64,000 bases of DNA from CAZSXS01 sp964611385 (GTDB lineage: Bacteria; Bacillota; Clostridia; Lachnospirales; CAYPQA01), in contig CAZSXS010000003.1 of the NCBI GenBank assembly GCA_964611385.1, positions 1 through 64,000 of the forward strand, written 5' to 3'. Every line of letters begins with the position of its first letter. The stretch's first letter is position 1. Under the pieces are notes generated by a model. It was not told the DNA's origin and did no database searches. It saw only the letters and a program-made list of their open reading frames with translations. A program made the position numbers and the translations under genes. Of this stretch, positions 9,953 through 17,525 are shown piece after piece.

Positions 9953-10798
9953 ATTCGTTTCTTATACTTAGGCTGTGATACTTATGTTAATTGCTTAGAA
10001 AAACTGATCGCCCAAAAGCATGAAGTCTGTAAAATATTTATTCCCAAAAGCAGTGACCCTTTTTTAAGCAGCTTTAAGATTCAAGAGATCGCCAAGACAT
10101 TTGGGATCCCTCTATCTGATGAAAAAATAACAAGAGCTGAGCTTGAACACTACATTGAAAGCAGAGCCTGTGACTTTGTAATTACTGCCGAATATCCCTA
10201 CAAAATTTCCATACCCAAAACGCCTCTTTTTAGGGGCGTTAATTTTCATTATTCGCTGTTACCCGAGGGTAGGGGTTATTGGCCTCTGCCTTTTTATATA
10301 CTTCAAGAACGCCCCTTTGCTGGTATTACCTTTCATAAATTGGATCGTACGATTGATACAGGAGACATTCTTTTGCAACAGAAATTCCCCATTGAAGCAC
10401 AGGATAACATTCACAGCTTACTTAGAAAATGCCACATGGCGGCTGAAAGTTTGTTTGATGTGTTTTTATCAGATCCGATCCAGTGCTACAATAAGGCTGT
10501 TCCACAGCAAGGCGGTTCTTACTGGCCAAAGCCAAGGATCGCTGACTCTACCATTACCAGAGAAATGAGTATACGACAAGTCAGGCTTGTTTACCGTGCC
10601 TTTTGGAATGAGGAGACTTGCGTGGACTTGAATGGTTGCTTGTATCATATTTCAGATTTGGAAGCTTTTGTCTTTGAGGACGCTGGGCTTCTTCAGAAAG
10701 AGTGTTTGAAGGATGGTTTTTGTCTCTTGCAGGTTAAAGATGGGATCGTGGTCTTTCGTTTAGGGGAGCCAATGCTCTGCAATGTTGAACGGGGCTGA
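9953..10798 (+). CDS. Formyltransferase-family protein (Fmt/ArnA-like fold)
   Basis: Predicted cytoplasmic N10-formyl-tetrahydrofolate-dependent formyltransferase, about 281 residues. Counted from the start at 9953, the catalytic set Asn97, His99 and Asp138 is present in VNFHYSLLPEGRG and DTGDILL, as in methionyl-tRNA and sugar formyltransferases. The N-terminal strand RFLYLG aligns with the RIVFLG start of the family. That favours ATT 9953 as start codon, with TTGGAG eight bases upstream; the alternative GTG 9944 overlaps the ribosome site. The C-terminal third is shorter than in Fmt. It is the last gene of the export operon, so a tailoring role on a peptide, amine or sugar made by the locus is plausible but unproven. 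Confidence 0.82.
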   Translation: MRFLYLGCDTYVNCLEKLIAQKHEVCKIFIPKSSDPFLSSFKIQEIAKTFGIPLSDEKITRAELEHYIESRACDFVITAEYPYKISIPKTPLFRGVNFHYSLLPEGRGYWPLPFYILQERPFAGITFHKLDRTIDTGDILLQQKFPIEAQDNIHSLLRKCHMAAESLFDVFLSDPIQCYNKAVPQQGGSYWPKPRIADSTITREMSIRQVRLVYRAFWNEETCVDLNGCLYHISDLEAFVFEDAGLLQKECLKDGFCLLQVKDGIVVFRLGEPMLCNVERG

Positions 10799-10804
10799 GT
10801 ATAA

Positions 10805-10833
10805 TTCACAATTACCCCAGCATTGAATATATT
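10805..10833 (+). promoter_or_regulatory. Putative sigma-A-type promoter for the orphan binding lipoprotein
   Basis: TTCACA at 10805 and TATATT at 10828 are separated by 17 bases and lie 40 bases before the start of the 10874 gene. It suggests that gene is transcribed separately from the export operon. Confidence 0.5.
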
Positions 10834-10873
10834 ATACCATGTTTGAAAATCAACTTATTTGCGGGAGGTAATC

Positions 10874-11869
10874 ATGCGTAAGTGGATCCGTGCGTTGCTT
10901 TTTCTACTATGCACCGCTTTTCTGAGCGGTTGTGAAGCGGAGGGTTCAAAGGTCAGATTGAATGAGGTTGTTCACTCAATCTTCTATGCACCTCAATACG
11001 TTGCCATTGAAAAGGGATTTTTTAGCGAAGAGGGACTATCTATCGAATTGAGCGTCGGTCAGGGAGCAGATAAATCTATGACGGCTCTCTTATCCAACTC
11101 GGCTGACATTGCACTTTTAGGTACGGAAGCGGGCATCTATGTATATAATGAAGGGCGGGAGGATTATCCAATCGCTTTTGCGCAGCTCACACAAAGGGCC
11201 GGCAACTTCCTGGTTTCCAGGGTTCAGGAAGATTTCTCCTGGGACTTGAAGGGCAAGACCATCATTGGTGGACGGGTTGGGGGTATGCCGCAGATGATCC
11301 TTGAATATGCCCTTGATCAAAAGGGCTTGGTCATCGGCAAAGACTTGGAGATCATTACAAACCTCCAATTTACCTCGACGGCTGGTGCTTTTGCTGGCGG
11401 GGTCGGCGACTATACAGCTGAGTTTGATCCCACGGCCCTTAGCCTGGAAAAGGAAGGTCATGGATATGTTGTGGCCTCCCTGGGAAAAGAAAGCGGCAGT
11501 ATTCCTTACACGGTGTATATGGCAACCGGCAGTTATATCAAAAACAATCCGGAGATTATCCAAAAATTTACCAACGCAATCTATAAGGGTCAAAAATGGG
11601 TCAATGAGCACAGCTCCAAAGAAATTGCCGAGCTTGTGCAGCCTCACTTTACTGAAAGCAGCGTGGAAGACCTGGAAATCATGATCGAGCGCTACAAGAG
11701 CCAGGACACCTGGAATCAAAGCCCCATTTTTAATGAACAGGATTTTGAAAGAATACAAGACATTATGGTACACGGCAAGCAATTATCCAAGCGGGTTACA
11801 TTTGACACCCTTGTAAACAATGCGTTTGCTCAAAAGGCCGTAGACACAGTCACAAATACAGCGGAATAA
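10874..11869 (+). CDS. ABC substrate-binding lipoprotein, NMT1/SsuA/ThiY-like
   Basis: A 331-residue exported lipoprotein of the nitrate/sulfonate/thiamine-precursor binding family. The signal peptide ends in lipobox LSGC. The opening strand and helix (FYAPQYVAIEKGFFSEEGL) and the following GQGADKSMTALLSNSADIAL are characteristic. ATG 10874 has GGGAGG five bases upstream; an upstream TTG at 10859 would place the ribosome site inside the gene. Normally a permease and an ATPase follow; here a terminator follows instead, so the transporter partner is elsewhere or the protein acts alone. The ligand cannot be read from sequence. Confidence 0.85.
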   Translation: MRKWIRALLFLLCTAFLSGCEAEGSKVRLNEVVHSIFYAPQYVAIEKGFFSEEGLSIELSVGQGADKSMTALLSNSADIALLGTEAGIYVYNEGREDYPIAFAQLTQRAGNFLVSRVQEDFSWDLKGKTIIGGRVGGMPQMILEYALDQKGLVIGKDLEIITNLQFTSTAGAFAGGVGDYTAEFDPTALSLEKEGHGYVVASLGKESGSIPYTVYMATGSYIKNNPEIIQKFTNAIYKGQKWVNEHSSKEIAELVQPHFTESSVEDLEIMIERYKSQDTWNQSPIFNEQDFERIQDIMVHGKQLSKRVTFDTLVNNAFAQKAVDTVTNTAE

Positions 11870-11965
11870 GCATCATGAAAGAACACATTTACTAAGAGAC
11901 GAAAGCATCAACAACTCCGGATGTGCATCCGTTCATATAAATATTCTAAGTGGTGGCCGCCGCAA

Positions 11966-12011
11966 AAAAAGAGCTAATGTTTCGCAGATTTTCGAAACAT
12001 TGGCTCTTTTT
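11966..12011. terminator. Bidirectional terminator hairpin
   Basis: A 19-bp stem (AAAAAGAGCTAATGTTTCG against CGAAACATTGGCTCTTTTT, one G-T pair) with an eight-base loop and a T-run on either strand. It closes the gene at 10874-11869 and directly abuts repeat R1. Confidence 0.85.
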
Positions 12012-12016
12012 ACTTT

Positions 12017-12120
12017 AAAACCGTGGGGGGAGAAAGGGAAAACTTTTTCAAACGGCGAAAAAGTTTTTCCCTTTCTCCCCCCCACACCCCCCTCTATCCC
12101 TTTTCAAAAAGCCGGACATG
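12017..12120. repeat. Dispersed palindromic repeat R1, copy near 12.0 kb
   Basis: Starts AAAACCGTGGGG and forms a hairpin of about 25 bp with arms running through AACTTTTTC / GAAAAAGTT and loop AAACGGC (12050-12056). It then continues with a C-rich tail and ends GCCGGACATG. The same order of elements recurs near 19.0 and 63.9 kb. The rest of the gap 11870-12327 holds a terminator before it and a small hairpin (TTGCT/AGCAA, ~12258-12275) after it; no gene is seen. Confidence 0.85.
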
Positions 12121-12327
12121 CAGAGTGGTACAAATTGCATGGGGATTTTGAAAGACCTACTTTTGTAAATAGATTCTATATACGATGACATTCATGAAAC
12201 ACCGATCTTTGGCGTTTCTGGAAAATATTTAGTAGAAAATAATTATCTCTGCACCATATTGCTCGGACAGCAATAGTATGATGTTGAGCATAAAGTCCTC
12301 CGATCCTGCAGGTGTTTGTGAGTACCT

Positions 12328-12996
12328 GTGGGAGCAGACAAGGCGGTGTTTTGTTTGATTACGATCTTATCTTTAGTAGAGGCTCTGCTTCTTGTGACAG
12401 CGTCCTCTACCGATGCTTTTGTGTCCGGCTTTGCCTATGGCGCGGATAAAATAAAAATTCCCTTCAGGTCCGCTGCGATGATCAGCTTGATTTGCAGCCT
12501 GATCTTGGCGTTTTCACTGTTTTTGGGCTCCTTGGCTGGGCCTCTTTTCCCAAGGGGCATAGCCGTTCTTTTTAGCTTTTCTCTTTTACTATTCCTGGGG
12601 ATTGTCAAGCTTTTCGACAGCTCCATCAAGGCTTTCATCCGAAAAAACAATACCATTAACAAAAAAATAAAGCTGAATCTTTTTAATCTATGCTTTGTAC
12701 TGAATATTTACGCTGACCCCGAGACGGCTGACCTGGATCGTTCAAAGACTTTGTCTCCAAAGGAAGCAGCTTATCTGGCGCTTGCTTTGTCCTTGGATGG
12801 GTTGGCAGTGGGTTTTGGAGCAGGGCTTTTCAATTTTAATCCCTTGTTCGTTCTTCTGCTGTCTTTGGTCTCCAATCTCAGTGCTGTACTGATCGGCAGT
12901 GTCCTGGGAAATAAGGTCGCCAAACATTTTTCTCTCGACCTGTCTTGGTGTAGTGGTCTTTTGTTGATCGTCTTAGCCTTAATGAGAGTTAAATGA
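12328..12996 (+). CDS. ytaF: Sporulation membrane protein YtaF-like (MntP-related fold)
   Basis: A 222-residue polytopic membrane protein with the internal duplication of the MntP/DUF204 family. Each half carries the small-residue/Asp motif, visible as ASSTDAFVSGFAYG and ALSLDGLAVGFGAG. The hydrophilic middle, about residues 105-145, and overall length match the sporulation protein YtaF better than the manganese exporter MntP. The role of YtaF in sporulation is not defined. The start is uncertain: GTG 12328 gives the full length, but GTG 12346 and TTG 12355 are in frame and none has an ideal ribosome site. The gene stands alone after the R1 repeat. Confidence 0.75.
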   Translation: MGADKAVFCLITILSLVEALLLVTASSTDAFVSGFAYGADKIKIPFRSAAMISLICSLILAFSLFLGSLAGPLFPRGIAVLFSFSLLLFLGIVKLFDSSIKAFIRKNNTINKKIKLNLFNLCFVLNIYADPETADLDRSKTLSPKEAAYLALALSLDGLAVGFGAGLFNFNPLFVLLLSLVSNLSAVLIGSVLGNKVAKHFSLDLSWCSGLLLIVLALMRVK

Positions 12997-12997
12997 G

Positions 12998-13334
12998 AAT
13001 TGATCAATAAAGTAGAAGCTAGAGCTAAAGCAAAGCAAAAACTAATGCAAAAGTTGGAGCTGAAGTCAAAATATACCTATGTTCAGTCATGTTGCCGATC
13101 CCTTCCTTGCAACAAGCGAGTATCAATGCTATAATGCAGCTCGTTTTCACAAAGAACATGCTTCTACCTATATTTCTTGGCATTCTACTTTTCTTGGCAT
13201 TCTACTTTTCTTGGCATTCTACTTTTCTTGGCATCCTACATGATTAATGAGAAATTAATGGCAACACGATTGTCAATATCACCACTACTATGATTACCAA
13301 TTAACTACAAAAGACAGAAAGGGATTATCCTATC
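12998..13334. other. Gene-less stretch before exodeoxyribonuclease III
   Basis: 337 bases without a credible gene. The only structured part is the 17-bp tandem repeat at 13176-13239; the rest is A+T-rich and shows no clear promoter or hairpin to me. Confidence 0.5.
13176..13239. repeat. 17-bp tandem repeat, about 3.8 copies
   Basis: The unit CTTGGCATTCTACTTTT starts at 13176, 13193, 13210 and 13227. The last copy is partial, with one T-to-C change. It lies about 95 bases upstream of exoA. No spacers are present, so it is not a CRISPR. Confidence 0.9.
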
Positions 13335-14102
13335 ATGAAGATGATATCATTTAATGTGAACGGACTGAGGGCTTGTATGGACAAGGGCTTTCGAGAATTT
13401 TTTATGCAGGCGGACGCCGATATTTTTTGCATTCAGGAGATCAAGATGTTGCAAGAGCAGGCTGATTTTTTCTTTGACGGGTATCTGGATTATTGGAATC
13501 CTGCTGTTAAAAAAGGCTACTCCGGCACCTTGGTGTATACGAAGAAAAAGCCTCTCTCTGTCCGTTATTCCATGGGCGTTGCGGAATACACGGCAGAAGG
13601 GGATAGGGACAATGAGGGCAGAGTCATTACCCTGGAGTATGAGAATTTTTATCTGGTGAACGTCTATACACCCAATTCGAAAAATGAACTGACCCGTCTG
13701 GAGTACAGGATGACCTGGCAGGATCACTTTAAGAACTATCTTTGCGAAAAGGACAAGCATAAGCCGGTTATTGTTTGCGGGGACTTGAATGTGGCGCATC
13801 AGGAGATTGACCTAAAAAATCCAAAAACCAATCGCAGAAGCGCAGGCTTTACCGATGAGGAAAGAGGCAAAATGACAGAATTGCTGGAAGCAGGCTTTGT
13901 AGATAGCTTCCGCTATTTGTATCCGGATAAAATCGCCTATTCCTGGTGGTCATACCGAGCGGCAGCCAGAGCCAAGGATACAGGCTGGAGAATTGATTAT
14001 TTTCTGGTTTCAGACTCCATCAAGGATCAAATTAAAGAGGCCACTATTTACAAGGACGTGCTCGGCAGTGACCATTGTCCGGTTGGCTTGGAGATTTTCT
14101 AG
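13335..14102 (+). CDS. Exodeoxyribonuclease III (AP endonuclease, ExoA/XthA type)
   Basis: A 255-residue DNA-repair enzyme that cuts 5' to abasic sites and removes 3' blocks. The metal and catalytic residues are visible: Asn7 in SFNVNG, Glu35 in IQEIK, the Tyr of VNVYTPN, Asp/Asn in CGDLNVAH and Asp/His in LGSDHCPVGLEI. The length is normal for the family. ATG 13335 fits the family start; the nearest purine-rich site (AAAGGG) is rather far. The gene is followed by its own intergenic region and then the ABC operon promoter. Confidence 0.95.
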   Translation: MKMISFNVNGLRACMDKGFREFFMQADADIFCIQEIKMLQEQADFFFDGYLDYWNPAVKKGYSGTLVYTKKKPLSVRYSMGVAEYTAEGDRDNEGRVITLEYENFYLVNVYTPNSKNELTRLEYRMTWQDHFKNYLCEKDKHKPVIVCGDLNVAHQEIDLKNPKTNRRSAGFTDEERGKMTELLEAGFVDSFRYLYPDKIAYSWWSYRAAARAKDTGWRIDYFLVSDSIKDQIKEATIYKDVLGSDHCPVGLEIF

Positions 14103-14187
14103 TTGTCTAAATTTACACAATGTTCACAGCTTATTCATGAATCTATCGTATATTTGAAATCACAAACCCTCAGAATCCACAAACCCC

Positions 14188-14216
14188 TTGAATAAAAATG
14201 AAAGTTATTGTATATT
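14188..14216 (+). promoter_or_regulatory. Putative sigma-A promoter of the Gld-type ABC operon
   Basis: TTGAAT at 14188 and TATATT at 14211 have a 17-base spacer, 56 bases before the TTG start of the ATPase gene. Confidence 0.6.
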
Positions 14217-14271
14217 ATCATGGAATTTTTTGAGGCAAATAGCAAACAAAAAAATATTTGGAGGGATACAC

Positions 14272-15219
14272 TTGATTGAAGTAAAGAATTTGACTAAGCG
14301 CTATGGTCAGCATTGTGCTGTAGACAACATCAGCTTCACCCTTAAGGAAGGGGAAATCCTAGGCTTTTTGGGCCCCAACGGTGCCGGGAAATCCACAACT
14401 ATGAACATCATCACCGGATATATTTCCGCTACGGAGGGAGAAGTGAAGGTTGGCGACTACGACATTTTAGACCAGCCGGAAAAAGCGAAGGCCTTGATCG
14501 GCTACCTGCCGGAAAATCCCCCTGTTTACGGAGAAATGAAGGTGGATGAGTACCTAAATTTTGTAGCCGACATTAAAAAAGTTCCCCCCGCTGAACGGGG
14601 CAAAATGATTGCCTCAATCAAAGAATCTGTTCGGATTACCGATATGTCCAAGCGTCTGATCAAAAACCTATCCAAAGGCTATAAGCAAAGGGTGGGCCTG
14701 GCCCAGGCCATGATCGGAAGACCCCAGATTCTAGTGTTGGACGAGCCTACCGTTGGCCTGGATCCCAAGCAAATTATTGAAATCCGCGAGGTAATTAAAA
14801 AGCTTGGAAAGAGGCATACCATTATCTTAAGTTCCCATATTCTGCCGGAAGTTAGTGCGGTATGCGACCGGGTTATGATTATTAACCGGGGTAAGATTGT
14901 AGCCAGTGATACACCGGAACGGCTTTCTTCGAATCTGACCCAAGGTAATAAGCTCATTGCCAGAATTAAAGGCAGCCAAGAGGAAATTTTACAGGCCTTT
15001 TCGTCTCTGCAACTGGTCAGCGAGGTGAAGTTAGATAGCTCCAAGGAGCCAGGTACCCTGGATGTGGTCATTACGGGTATGCCCGATGTAGATATCCGTG
15101 AAGCCGTGTTCCAATGTATGTCCAACAACAAAACACCCATTTTAATGATGAAATCCCTTGATTTGACCCTTGAAGAAATATTCCTTCAAGTAACGACGGG
15201 AGAAGGAGGAAGATCCTGA
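14272..15219 (+). CDS. ABC transporter ATP-binding protein (GldA/CcmA-like)
   Basis: A 315-residue ATPase that energises the permease encoded next. Walker A GPNGAGKSTT, Walker B ILVLDEPTVGLD, a variant signature (LSKGYKQRVGLAQAMIG) and the SSHIL switch are visible. A C-terminal extension of about 90 residues is typical for GldA-like subunits. TTG 14272 is chosen because GGAGGG stands just upstream and IEVKNLTKRYG is the normal family start; the frame is open further upstream but would run into the promoter. The stop overlaps the next start as TGATG. Confidence 0.92.
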   Translation: MIEVKNLTKRYGQHCAVDNISFTLKEGEILGFLGPNGAGKSTTMNIITGYISATEGEVKVGDYDILDQPEKAKALIGYLPENPPVYGEMKVDEYLNFVADIKKVPPAERGKMIASIKESVRITDMSKRLIKNLSKGYKQRVGLAQAMIGRPQILVLDEPTVGLDPKQIIEIREVIKKLGKRHTIILSSHILPEVSAVCDRVMIINRGKIVASDTPERLSSNLTQGNKLIARIKGSQEEILQAFSSLQLVSEVKLDSSKEPGTLDVVITGMPDVDIREAVFQCMSNNKTPILMMKSLDLTLEEIFLQVTTGEGGRS

Positions 15220-16082
15220 TGACTTCAATAATCAAAAAGGAATTACGCACCTACTTTACCTCCATGGCGGGGTATGTTTTTTTGGGCTTTCTTGTGCTTT
15301 TGACAGCAATTTATTTCAGTTTGATTAACGTTTTACAGCTGTATCCGGATTATAGCTATGTTTTATCTGGGACGGTTATTATGTTCCTGATTTTAATCCC
15401 TACCCTGACCATGCGTCTCTTTGCCGAGGAAGCAAAGCAAAAAACAGACCAACTTCTGTTTACCTCCCCTCTTACGGTCAACCAAATTGTGATCGGTAAG
15501 TATCTGTCTGCTTTGTTCCTGTTCTTGATCGGTATGGTCATTACCATGTTGTTTCCTTTGATCATTTCCAATTTTGGAACGATTCCAGTAGCCCAGATTG
15601 CCGGTGCTTACATTGGATATATTCTTTTGGGCGCCTGTTTCATTTCTGTAGGTTTGTTTGTTTCCGTTTTGACGGATAACCAAATTGTTGCCGCTGTGGC
15701 TACTTTTGTTTCCATTTTCCTTTTTTACATCATGAACGGCTTGGCGCAAAGCCTTCCGGCCGACCGGGTTTCTTCTATCGTTTTCCTCCTTGTTGTCATT
15801 GCCGGCTTGTGCTTTTTGGTTTTTGACAGTACCAAAAACATTGCTGCTACCATCATCATGGGCGTCCTCTGTCTGGCAATTCTTGCAGTGGTATTCTTTG
15901 TGAACAACCTTTTGTTGGACGGCGTAATGTACAAGGTTTTAAGCTGGTTTTCTTTAATGTCCCGCTTCGAAAACTTCAACAAGGGTATTTTAAATATTTC
16001 TGACATTGTATACTACATTACCTTTTCAATGGCCTTTATTTATCTGACCATTAATGTCATTGAAAAGAGAAGATGGAGATAG
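15219..16082 (+). CDS. ABC-2 type permease (GldF-like)
   Basis: A 287-residue membrane protein with six predicted spans. It forms the membrane channel partner of the preceding ATPase. The N-terminal segment IIKKELRTYFTSMAGYVF and the RLFAEEAKQKTDQLLFTSPL motif after the second span are typical of GldF-like ABC-2 permeases. Translation is coupled to the ATPase gene by a one-base overlap. The substrate is unknown; in Bacteroidetes the family is tied to gliding, but the Firmicutes members are widespread and not known to move cells. Confidence 0.88.
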   Translation: MTSIIKKELRTYFTSMAGYVFLGFLVLLTAIYFSLINVLQLYPDYSYVLSGTVIMFLILIPTLTMRLFAEEAKQKTDQLLFTSPLTVNQIVIGKYLSALFLFLIGMVITMLFPLIISNFGTIPVAQIAGAYIGYILLGACFISVGLFVSVLTDNQIVAAVATFVSIFLFYIMNGLAQSLPADRVSSIVFLLVVIAGLCFLVFDSTKNIAATIIMGVLCLAILAVVFFVNNLLLDGVMYKVLSWFSLMSRFENFNKGILNISDIVYYITFSMAFIYLTINVIEKRRWR

Positions 16083-16094
16083 GAGGGTTTTAAC

Positions 16095-17525
16095 TTGGGT
16101 ATATTCAAGTCGTTTTCCGACAAAAAATTTAAGTATGGTTCCTTTTCAACCTTAATGATTATCTTTGTCATTGCCATTTTGGTGACGGTCAACCTGGTGG
16201 TTGGTCAACTAAAGCTTAGCTATGACTTAACCGCAGATAAAAAATATTCAATTTCTGACAGAAGCAAGGAAATTCTGAGCGGTCTGCAAGAAGAAGTGAC
16301 TTTATATGTTCTGTTTCGTACCGGGCAGGAAAATTCTTACTATAAGGATTTGATTGATCAGTACGGTAACGCCTCCTCCAAAATCAACATCGTTTATAAG
16401 GATCCCTACCTCTATCCTCAGTTTGTTGAATCCTATGCGAAGGATGGCGAGTCCATTTTACAAGACAGCGTAATCGTAGAAAGCAGTAAGCGTCATAAGG
16501 TTGTTCATGCCAAGGACATGCTTACCTATGATTATGACTACAACACTTTTGAGCAATATTTAAAGAGCATAGATGCGGAGCCTCAGATCACCAATGCCAT
16601 CCGCTATGTTACGGATGAAAACACTTCCGTTATTTATACCCTTACAGGTCATAGCGAGCCGCCTATAGACGATGCCATGAAGAAGCTCATTGACTATGCA
16701 AACTACGAAATCAAAGAACTGGATCTGCTGACGAAGGAATCGGTTCCCAAGGATGCAGATATCCTCTTTGTGACCACCCCCGCCAGAGACTGGACCGCCG
16801 AAGAAGCTCAAAAGGTAAAGGACTTCCTTGAAGATGATGGACGAGCTATTTTCTTTGTGGACTATACCTTAACGCCGGTTCCCAATCTTCAATCGGTTAT
16901 AAACAGCTATGGCGTGAATTTTTCCGATCTCTTGGTTGTAGAAGGCAGCACCAGCAATTATTTAATGTCCAACCCCACCAACCTGGTACCCACGCTTCAA
17001 AAGCATGAGATCAACAATGCCATCATCAGCAAGGGCTACATGGTTTTTGCACCCATTTCCCGTGCGATTGAAAGAACAGATATCAAGAAAAACTCAGTAA
17101 CGATTGATTCCCTGCTTAAGACCTCCAATCAGGCCTACGGCAAAAAGAGCGAAAACTCTAAGTCTGTCAACAAAGAAGCCGGAGATGCAAGCGGCCCCTT
17201 TGATATCGCTTTAGCCATTACCGACAGCTATTATACCAGCGAGCAGCATACCACCAAGATGGTTGTTGTGGGTACTAGCTACATTCTGGACGAAGCCGCC
17301 AACAGCTACGTTAAGGGCACAAACGGCGACTTTGTGGTCAATGCCATCAACTGGCTGCAAGACAAGAACGACAACATCTACATTATGCCGAAGACCTCCA
17401 GTTACACCCAGCTGGTCATGAGTCAGAGCCAAGCCTTCACCATCATGTTTATTGTTGTGATCGCACTCCCTCTGGCCATTTTTATCACGGGATTGGTCAT
17501 TTGGCTTAGGAGGCGGAACAGCTAA
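16095..17525 (+). CDS. GldG-like ABC transporter auxiliary protein
   Basis: A 476-residue protein with an N-terminal span (~residues 18-38), a large extracellular domain and a C-terminal span (~450-470). This is the layout of the ABC_transp_aux (GldG) family. Recognisable parts are the KLSYDLTADKKYSISDRS start of the ectodomain and IYTLTGHSEPP. TTG 16095 follows AGGAGGG with a seven-base spacer. The stop overlaps the next ATG by one base, so all four genes of the operon are translationally linked or nearly so. It probably docks with the permease outside the membrane; the cargo is unknown. Confidence 0.88.
   Translation: MGIFKSFSDKKFKYGSFSTLMIIFVIAILVTVNLVVGQLKLSYDLTADKKYSISDRSKEILSGLQEEVTLYVLFRTGQENSYYKDLIDQYGNASSKINIVYKDPYLYPQFVESYAKDGESILQDSVIVESSKRHKVVHAKDMLTYDYDYNTFEQYLKSIDAEPQITNAIRYVTDENTSVIYTLTGHSEPPIDDAMKKLIDYANYEIKELDLLTKESVPKDADILFVTTPARDWTAEEAQKVKDFLEDDGRAIFFVDYTLTPVPNLQSVINSYGVNFSDLLVVEGSTSNYLMSNPTNLVPTLQKHEINNAIISKGYMVFAPISRAIERTDIKKNSVTIDSLLKTSNQAYGKKSENSKSVNKEAGDASGPFDIALAITDSYYTSEQHTTKMVVVGTSYILDEAANSYVKGTNGDFVVNAINWLQDKNDNIYIMPKTSSYTQLVMSQSQAFTIMFIVVIALPLAIFITGLVIWLRRRNS

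Noticed and set aside
11117..11782. 221-codon open frame on the minus strand
   Set aside because: It is antisense to the well-supported NMT1-like lipoprotein gene, has no ribosome site and no recognisable domain.
12000..12188. 62-codon frame through the R1 repeat
   Set aside because: It reads the palindrome and C-rich tail and has low-complexity content; it is not a credible protein.
12241..12345. Riboswitch or SRP-like RNA upstream of ytaF
   Set aside because: Small hairpins occur, but neither the yybP-ykoY core nor the SRP GGAA-loop signature can be found.
13176..13239. CRISPR array
   Set aside because: The 17-bp units are directly contiguous, without spacers, and no cas genes are near.
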